The notes under the pieces are model-generated. The model had not been told where the DNA came from, made no database searches, and worked only from the letters and a program-made list of their open reading frames with translations. From DAHUXT01 sp036273675 (GTDB taxonomy: Bacteria > Chloroflexota > Ktedonobacteria > Ktedonobacterales > JADMIN01), in contig DASUHD010000020.1 of the NCBI GenBank assembly GCA_036273675.1, positions 1 to 19,294 on the forward strand: DNA of 19,294 bases. Direction: 5' to 3'. Made by a program: the position numbers and the translations under genes. Each line of letters starts with the position of its first letter. Positions within the stretch are counted from its first letter, which is position 1. Below are positions 14,719 to 19,294 of this stretch, piece after piece.

Positions 14719-14811
14719 TCAAGCGACATCCTGAAAGGCGATGTTGTACTGGCGCAGGTAGGCCTTGAGCCGTGTACACCAGGAACATGTCGGCGTCGAG
14801 AAGACGGCCAC
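14719..14811 (-). pseudogene. Truncated glutaredoxin-like gene
   Basis: From a GTG at 14811 the minus strand encodes 30 residues, VAVFSTPTCSWCTRLKAYLR then QYNIAFQDVA, ending at a TGA. The first strand, the C-S-W-C redox motif and the next helix are those of a glutaredoxin or NrdH-like protein, which normally has about 75-85 residues. The cis-proline and second half are missing, and no following frame supplies them convincingly. It lies 64 bases after the MBL-rhodanese gene on the same strand, so it was probably the last gene of the sulfur operon. The rest of the gap up to 14624 shows nothing I can support. Confidence 0.6.
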
Positions 14812-14875
14812 GCTATGCCTGGCGTGGCTGGCCAAGCCGCTTGCCCTGCTCCCCGTGCTCGTGCTAGCTTGATGT

Positions 14876-16321
14876 CTAAGGGTGCGCGTGTTGGCCTTCA
14901 TGAGTGTTGATGTCGGCGACGGAAGCGTCCACGCTCGCATTCAGCTCCATGGCCGGCCAGTCGGGTACGCCACCTTCCTGGACGGCGATGGTCTCACGTC
15001 CTAGCGCGTTGACGATACTTGCGGCGATTGACGCGCGATGGCCACTGCGACAGATCGTGGCCACGGGAACATCGAGCGGAATCTCGTGAAGATGGCTCAT
15101 CAGATCGCCGATGTGGATGTGCTGCGCTCCGGGGATATGACCACTTCTCCACTCAGTGTCATCGCGCACATCGAGCAGCGCGGCCCGGTTGTTGTTGGAA
15201 TCCCGCCGCCAGCGGCGACGCATCTCGCCCACGCTGACGTCCTCAAAGCCGCTGGTGGGGAATCCCGCCAGCTTCCAGGCCTCTATGCCGCCATCCAGGT
15301 AGCCGCGTAGCTGCTCGTAGCCGATGCGAATGAGTTGAGCGACGGCCTCGTTTCGACCTGCCTGATCCTCGATCTGGAGCATGAGCGGCTTGTCGAAGGG
15401 CAGCAGCCAGCCGACATAGGTACCAAACGACTCGTCTAGCTCGATGTTGAACGCGCCGGGGATATGCTCTCGCGCGAATGCACGGCGCCCACGTCCGTCA
15501 ATCAGGGGAAGGCCGTGCTCCAGATGGGCGCGTACCTGTTGTGGCGTCAGTGCGGCCAGTTCCGACAGCCCGCCCAGAAGACGCGGCCCGCGCTGATTGA
15601 TCTCGCTCATATAGCGATAATACGCGGGATACGTGCCATAGCCCGCGAGCTGCTGGCGCACGAACTCCGCCTCGTCGTGGACATGCGCCGCAGGACTTGT
15701 CAGACGCTCCTGACCAATCGTGCTACGACGCGCTGGCGCCTTGCCCATGGTCGCGCCACAGAAGGAGCCAGCGCCATGCGTTGGGTAGACCAGGACGTCG
15801 TCGGGCAATGTATCCAGCAGGCGGCGGAGCGAGTGATACTGGTCGCGGGTCAGCGTCAGCGTCATGCCGGGGCTGACCAGATCGGTACGCCCCGCGCTGC
15901 CGACAAGCATACTGCCGCCAGTGAAGACGGCGGTCGGCTTGTCGCGCCCGGCATCATAGACCGCGTAGCTGAGGTGGTCGGGCGTATGCCCAGGTGTTGC
16001 GAGAACTACGAAGGTCAGGGCGCCCATCTCGATCCGGTCGCCGTCACGCGCCCCCTGATGCTCATAGGCGAGTTCGGCGCTGGTCGCATTGACAATGGTA
16101 GCGCCCGTGCGTTCCCGAATCTCGCGCGCGCCGGTGATGTAGTCATTGTGGACGTGGGTCTCGAAGACATAGGCAATGCGCGCTTCAGCCGCATCGGCCG
16201 CCTGCAGGTAGATACCGATGTCGCGGCGCGGATCGACGATCGCGGCCAGGTGCGCACTTTCATCGACGATGATATAGGATTGATGCCCCAACCCGTCGAG
16301 GAAGAATTGTTCAACGCGCAT
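14876..16321 (-). CDS. Metallo-beta-lactamase-fold hydrolase fused to two rhodanese domains
   Basis: The protein has 481 residues. Residues 1-210 are the ETHE1/persulfide-dioxygenase-like metal domain: THVHNDYITG (His56, His58, Asp60), ATPGHTPDHLSY (His112) and YPTHGAGSFCG (His182). Residues 262-353 are a first rhodanese domain whose active-site cysteine loop is replaced by QIEDQAGRNE, so it is probably structural. Residues 362-458 are a second rhodanese domain with an intact CRSGHRAS loop (Cys424). Related fusions oxidise or transfer sulfane sulfur from glutathione- or other thiol-persulfides in the cytoplasm. The aspartate expected in the T-G-D metal motif is Gly136 (FTGGSML), so full dioxygenase activity is uncertain. 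I start at the ATG at 16321 with AAAGGAG seven bases upstream; the frame's extension to 16663 overlaps the upstream rhodanese gene. It is the third gene of the ArsR-led unit. Confidence 0.9.
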   Translation of the reverse strand: MRVEQFFLDGLGHQSYIIVDESAHLAAIVDPRRDIGIYLQAADAAEARIAYVFETHVHNDYITGAREIRERTGATIVNATSAELAYEHQGARDGDRIEMGALTFVVLATPGHTPDHLSYAVYDAGRDKPTAVFTGGSMLVGSAGRTDLVSPGMTLTLTRDQYHSLRRLLDTLPDDVLVYPTHGAGSFCGATMGKAPARRSTIGQERLTSPAAHVHDEAEFVRQQLAGYGTYPAYYRYMSEINQRGPRLLGGLSELAALTPQQVRAHLEHGLPLIDGRGRRAFAREHIPGAFNIELDESFGTYVGWLLPFDKPLMLQIEDQAGRNEAVAQLIRIGYEQLRGYLDGGIEAWKLAGFPTSGFEDVSVGEMRRRWRRDSNNNRAALLDVRDDTEWRSGHIPGAQHIHIGDLMSHLHEIPLDVPVATICRSGHRASIAASIVNALGRETIAVQEGGVPDWPAMELNASVDASVADINTHEGQHAHP

Positions 16322-16365
16322 CACACGCTCCTTTGAAGAGTCTTGAATAGCCTCAACATCCAGAC

Positions 16366-16722
16366 TTACCGCTTGCCACCTTCCAGTGGCAGCCCATGCA
16401 TGCGCCAGACGGCGGTGCCGCCGGTCACGTTGAACACCTGCGTGATCCCCTGTTTCTGCAGGAAGTTGGCTGCGGTCATGCTGCGGTTGCCACTCTGACA
16501 AATCAGCAGGATTTCCCGGTTCCGTGGAATCTCCGCCAGGCGCTTCCCAAGCATGCCCAGCGGAATATTCTTCGCGCCCTTGGCGTGCCCGCTCTGAAAC
16601 TCCCACGGTTCGCGCACATCGATGAGCACGGGCTTCGATGATCCAGTAGAAAGGCGCTCCCATGCCTCACGTGGGTTGACCGACGGAATCTTCGAAGCGC
16701 CACCAAAAAGTCGTCCGAGCAC
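16366..16722 (-). CDS. Single-domain rhodanese sulfurtransferase
   Basis: A 118-residue protein with one rhodanese domain: VLIDVREPWEFQSGHAKGAKNIPLG opens it, and Cys75 lies in the active loop CQSGNRS. It ends with the usual NVTGGTAVWRMHGLPLE. It would move sulfane sulfur between a donor such as thiosulfate or a persulfide and a thiol acceptor. The start is GTG at 16722, five bases after GGAGG. The first 15 residues are slightly hydrophobic, too short for a clear membrane anchor. It lies 66 bases after arsR and 44 bases before the MBL-rhodanese gene, all in one direction. Confidence 0.93.
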   Translation of the reverse strand: MLGRLFGGASKIPSVNPREAWERLSTGSSKPVLIDVREPWEFQSGHAKGAKNIPLGMLGKRLAEIPRNREILLICQSGNRSMTAANFLQKQGITQVFNVTGGTAVWRMHGLPLEGGKR

Positions 16723-16788
16723 TGCTACCTCCAGTATCTTGTTTTATTAAGCGCTACTCGTTCATTCTCGTTCGTGATCGAGAGTTAC

Positions 16789-17190
16789 CTACTCGCGATC
16801 TCCATCTCCATCCGGTTGACCTGCGAGGCCGAGCGCGCGCGCCTGGGCGGCGTAGCGCTGCTGAATGCCCGCGCAGACCGTATCGCAGAGCGTCAGGATG
16901 CTCGGATCCGCCAGCGTGTAGTAGATCGTCGTACCCGCCTTGCGTCGCGCCACCAGCCCACCCTGTGCGAGCGCCGCCAGATGCTTGGAGACATTCGGCT
17001 GGTTCGCGCCGGTGAGCGTCACCAAAGCTCCAACGCTCTGCTCGCCTTGGGAAAGCGCGGCCAGCAGCTTCAGGCGAAGCGGCTCGCCGAGCAGCCGGAA
17101 ACGCGCCGCGATTTCATCTAGTAGCGGATCAGGATAGCCATGCTCTTCGCGACGTTCGCGCCACGCGTCCGTAACTACCGATGCGCCCAT
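16789..17190 (-). CDS. ArsR/SmtB-family repressor, probably sulfur-responsive
   Basis: A 133-residue winged-helix regulator. EIAARFRLLGEPLRLKLLAALSQGEQSVGAL leads into the recognition helix NQPNVSKHLAALAQGGL (about 63-79) and the wing ARRKAGTTIYYTL. There is no metal-binding C-x-C in the recognition helix, so arsenic or cadmium sensing is unlikely. Its only cysteines, Cys102 and Cys106 (LCDTVC), lie in the C-terminal dimer helix and could form a redox or persulfide switch. They are closer together than in the known sulfide sensors BigR and SqrR, so this role is inference from context. GAGGAGG six bases before the ATG at 17190 fixes the start. It leads the rhodanese unit and is divergent from the TauE/SafE exporter. 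Confidence 0.9.
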   Translation of the reverse strand: MGASVVTDAWRERREEHGYPDPLLDEIAARFRLLGEPLRLKLLAALSQGEQSVGALVTLTGANQPNVSKHLAALAQGGLVARRKAGTTIYYTLADPSILTLCDTVCAGIQQRYAAQARALGLAGQPDGDGDRE

Positions 17191-17264
17191 GAAGTCCTCC
17201 TCACAGCGTATTCCTGAGCGCGTCCCTAACCGCTCTTGTTCACACAATAACCCAGGATGAGCCA

Positions 17265-17313
17265 TTGACTTACTCTATGCGCATATAGTAATATATAGTC
17301 ACTGGTGTGTCAA
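17265..17313. promoter_or_regulatory. Overlapping face-to-face promoters with shared ArsR-type operator
   Basis: Plus strand, toward the exporter: TTGACT (17265-17270), 18 bases, TAATAT (17289-17294). Minus strand, toward arsR: TTGACA (17313-17308), 17 bases, TACTAT (17290-17285). The two -10 boxes overlap. An 18-bp palindrome with one mismatched pair, ACTCTATGCGCATATAGT (17272-17289), fills the plus spacer and covers the minus -10. One bound repressor dimer would block both promoters. Binding by the adjacent ArsR is inference. Confidence 0.7.
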
Positions 17314-17382
17314 GGATCGAGTCAAAGCCAAGTTCGCGCATAGGTCGTACTCGCGCTGGTTGCGTTGTTTAAGGAGCTACTC

Positions 17383-18174
17383 GTGCCATCAGTCACCGCG
17401 CTGCAGCAACTCCTTTCTGTCATCTCGGGTGGCATCGTTGGCTTTACGCTGGGCCTGATCGGTGGCGGAGGATCTATTCTGGCTGTGCCGCTGCTCCTCT
17501 ATGTCGTTGGCTACCGTGATCCCCATGTCGTTATCGGTACCACGGCGCTCGCCGTCGCGCTCACTGCGTTCGCCAACCTGCTGCCGCACTGGCGCGCAGG
17601 CAACATCCGCTGGAAGCCCGCGGTTGCCTTTGCGATCCCTGGCGCAATTGGCGCCGCGCTGGGCGCAAGTATTGGCAAGGCTGTCGGCGGGAAGCAGCTG
17701 CTCTTTCTCTTTGCCCTGCTGATGGTCATCGTCGCGGTCAACATGCTACGCCAGCGGCGTCACGCAACGTCACGTATCGAGCGATCAGGACGGACGATGC
17801 TGCTCTGGGTGGCGCCCGTGAGCTTCATGGTTGGACTGCTCGCGGGCTTCTTTGGCATCGGCGGCGGGTTTCTCATCGTGCCGGGACTCATGTTCGCGAC
17901 GGGGATGCCCCTGCTCAGCGCGGTTGGCAGTTCGCTGGTGTCCGTCGGAACATTCGGCGCCACGACCGCGATCACCTACGCACTGGCGGGCAAAGTGAAC
18001 TGGCTGATCGCCCTTGAGTATTTCGCTGGCGGAGCGCTTGGCGGATGGCTTGGCGCATGGCTAGCGGTTCGTCTCGGGCGGCGGAAGCAGGCGCTCACGC
18101 GCATCTTCGCTGCAGTGGTCCTGGCCGTCGCGGTCTACATGCTTGCCATGAATATCAGCGCCTTGCATCTGTAA
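17383..18174 (+). CDS. TauE/SafE-family membrane exporter (sulfite/organosulfonate type)
   Basis: The protein has 263 residues with about eight hydrophobic segments. It shows the internal duplication of the family: GFTLGLIGGGGSILAVPLLL near the N-terminus and GLLAGFFGIGGGFLIVPGLM in the second half, each with the glycine-rich loop. It is an inner-membrane transporter thought to export sulfite, sulfoacetate or related anions. The open frame reaches TTG at 17365, but GTG at 17383 with AAGGAG six bases before it is the better start. Divergent transcription from arsR and the rhodanese genes through a shared operator suggests it exports sulfite or thiosulfate made when persulfides are oxidised. 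The sulfur substrate is inferred from family and neighbours. Confidence 0.92.
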   Translation: MPSVTALQQLLSVISGGIVGFTLGLIGGGGSILAVPLLLYVVGYRDPHVVIGTTALAVALTAFANLLPHWRAGNIRWKPAVAFAIPGAIGAALGASIGKAVGGKQLLFLFALLMVIVAVNMLRQRRHATSRIERSGRTMLLWVAPVSFMVGLLAGFFGIGGGFLIVPGLMFATGMPLLSAVGSSLVSVGTFGATTAITYALAGKVNWLIALEYFAGGALGGWLGAWLAVRLGRRKQALTRIFAAVVLAVAVYMLAMNISALHL

Positions 18175-18301
18175 AGACACATGGGGGCGCGCGAATGCGG
18201 AGAGCAGGACAGTGGGACAGTGGGATAGCGCCCACTCGCTACTGGGTATCGTTTGTTACGAGGATTTGGCCACACAGCTGGCAGAGGAGGACAACAACAC
18301 T

Positions 18302-18727
18302 ATGGACCAGATGAAAAGCGGTTTTGGATTCGGGGTCACGCTGCATGCGCCGTACGATCAGGCGCTCTCAGAGGTCAAAGAGGCGCTTAAGGCCGAGGGG
18401 TTCGGCGTGCTGACCGAGATCGACGTACAGCAGACTCTACGGACGAAGCTGGGGGTAGAAATGCCGCCGTACAGTATCCTCGGCGCGTGCAACCCTCCGC
18501 TCGCGCACCGCGCGCTCACGGCGGAGCCAGAGATCGGCCTGCTGCTGCCGTGCAACGTTGTCGTCCGCGTCGAGGGCGACGCGACGCGGGTGGACATCGC
18601 CGATCCTGAGGCGATGATCGGCATCGTTGGTCAACCAGGCAAACCAGAAGTGGCCGCGGTCGCCGCAGAGGCAAAGGAGCGCCTTCAACGCGTTGCGGCA
18701 ACGCTTGGCGGCCAACGCGCAGGATAA
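18302..18727 (+). CDS. DUF302 protein
   Basis: A 141-residue protein with the DUF302 fold. FGFGVTLHAPYDQALSEVKEALKAEGFGVLTEIDV is the first half, and ILGACNPPLAHRAL, EPEIGLLLPCNVVVR and the closing DPEAMIGI complete the domain. The two cysteines in GACNP and LPCNV are typical of the family and could take part in redox or sulfur chemistry. Its exact function is not established. I start at the ATG at 18302 with GAGGAGG 11 bases upstream; the frame opens earlier, at 18212, without a ribosome site. It follows the exporter by 127 bases on the same strand. DUF302, TauE/SafE, rhodanese and MBL genes commonly travel together. The gap holds a short tandem GGGACAGT repeat and a 6-bp stem without a T-run. 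Confidence 0.93.
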   Translation: MDQMKSGFGFGVTLHAPYDQALSEVKEALKAEGFGVLTEIDVQQTLRTKLGVEMPPYSILGACNPPLAHRALTAEPEIGLLLPCNVVVRVEGDATRVDIADPEAMIGIVGQPGKPEVAAVAAEAKERLQRVAATLGGQRAG

Positions 18728-18966
18728 CCGACACCACAAACTGAAGACGATGTGCTCTGGGATGCCCTCTGATGAAGATCACGCCACTCGCTGATTCGTG
18801 AGTCAATATGGCGCGCAATGTCACCGCCACCAGACCCAGTGCCAGCGCTGACTCCACCAATTGCGACAGGACGCGCCGCCCGCCGCTGCGTCGGTGACAG
18901 GCCCAGATCCCCGAAGCGACGCGGTGAGCGAGCCGGCGCGTACAAGAAGGTTCGTGACACTCGGCC
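18728..18966. other. Gap between DUF302 and SHOCT genes; no gene supported
   Basis: Converging genes flank this stretch. One minus-strand frame reads a hydrophobic string (LSQLVESALALGLVAVTLRA, about 18810-18870), but it has no start, ribosome site or family resemblance. It may be a gene remnant or chance. No terminator hairpin with a T-run was found. Confidence 0.3.
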
Positions 18967-19266
18967 TCACAGCGGAGTTGCCGTGCTGCGATCGCGTAGT
19001 TGGTTCGCTGTGGAATCGCTTCCTTCGAGCCGCTCGCGCATCTGCTCGAACGCCGTCGCGTCGATCTCGCCGCGTGCATAGCGCTCGCGCAGGATATCAA
19101 GCGCGGATTGACCACTTCTGGCCGGTGGTGGTGTCGGCGCCTGGGTCCGTCCGCCGAGCCAGCGGGCCAGCGCCCAGATCAGCACGCCTAACACCGCGAG
19201 CCAAAACACACTCGCAAGGATCATCCACAGGGGACCCATTCCGTTCCATCCAAATCCCCACATCAT
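18967..19266 (-). CDS. Small membrane protein with SHOCT domain
   Basis: A 99-residue protein. Residues 1-11 (MMWGFGWNGMG) are rich in Trp, Gly and Met. Residues 12-36 form one membrane segment (PLWMILASVFWLAVLGVLIW), then a Pro/Thr linker. Residues 54-80 are a SHOCT helix pair, SALDILRERYARGEIDATAF followed by EQMRERLE, the short C-terminal domain that occurs on many small bacterial membrane proteins and probably mediates self-association or folding. Proteins of this layout often lie near metal, redox or stress genes, and no exact role is known. GAGGG about eight bases before the ATG pair supports the start at 19266. Upstream sequence is cut off by the window, so its operon context is unknown. 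Confidence 0.9.
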   Translation of the reverse strand: MMWGFGWNGMGPLWMILASVFWLAVLGVLIWALARWLGGRTQAPTPPPARSGQSALDILRERYARGEIDATAFEQMRERLEGSDSTANQLRDRSTATPL

Positions 19267-19294
19267 CGTGTTACCCTCTTTCTCTCGTCGCCCT

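Noticed and set aside
15464..16336. 290-residue plus-strand frame opposite the MBL-rhodanese gene
   Set aside because: Its length follows from GC-rich antisense codons; the minus-strand gene carries all catalytic motifs.
18219..18236. AGTGGG/CCCACT stem after the exporter gene as a terminator
   Set aside because: Only 6 bp and no T-run; the DUF302 gene is probably co-transcribed.
1..19294. Insertion sequence, CRISPR array, tRNA, prophage or toxin-antitoxin pair
   Set aside because: No transposase, repeat-spacer pattern, cloverleaf, phage gene or paired small toxin gene was seen on either strand.

Overview
The window is a GC-rich bacterial chromosome segment with no tRNA, rRNA, insertion sequence or CRISPR array. 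Gene content fits a terrabacterial lineage. I lean to Chloroflexota, with Actinobacteria as the alternative: pyruvate:ferredoxin oxidoreductase next to a dihydroorotate-dehydrogenase-like protein, a sigma factor fused to a SnoaL domain, and a metallo-beta-lactamase/rhodanese fusion. This placement is inference from content, not from a phylogeny.

Layout: (1) 1-2125: a cut-off MFS transporter and a small membrane protein on the minus strand, divergent from an ECF-type sigma factor; the 212-bp gap between them holds hairpins and repeated boxes, and a decayed small gene follows the sigma factor. (2) 2216-10976: an energy and stress block. PFOR and the DHOD-like gene form a minus-strand operon, divergent from malic enzyme, which is followed by Hsp20 and a convergent tandem universal stress protein. 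(3) 11007-14653: a glucuronide operon (beta-glucuronidase, glucuronate isomerase) ending in a collapsed SDR oxidoreductase gene. (4) 14719-18727: a sulfane-sulfur block. ArsR, rhodanese, an MBL-rhodanese fusion and a glutaredoxin stub lie on the minus strand; a TauE/SafE exporter and a DUF302 protein lie divergently on the plus strand. (5) 18967-19266: a SHOCT-domain membrane protein.

How the parts may work together: malic enzyme makes pyruvate from malate, and PFOR converts pyruvate to acetyl-CoA and reduced ferredoxin. Both are read from one divergent control region. On the PFOR side this carries a helically phased array of TCAC boxes, and the same box in 11-bp pairs recurs before hsp20. 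With a universal stress protein alongside, this resembles a low-oxygen or dormancy response set. In the sulfur block, two overlapping face-to-face promoters share an 18-bp palindrome that ArsR could use as an operator.

The most notable signals are the phased TCAC array, the operator-like designs of the malic enzyme and ArsR promoters, and three gene scars (small gene after the sigma factor, SDR, glutaredoxin) lying exactly at module boundaries. These suggest the segment was assembled and trimmed by deletions. I did not find a clearly new multi-gene system; the regulatory architecture is the best candidate for something undescribed.
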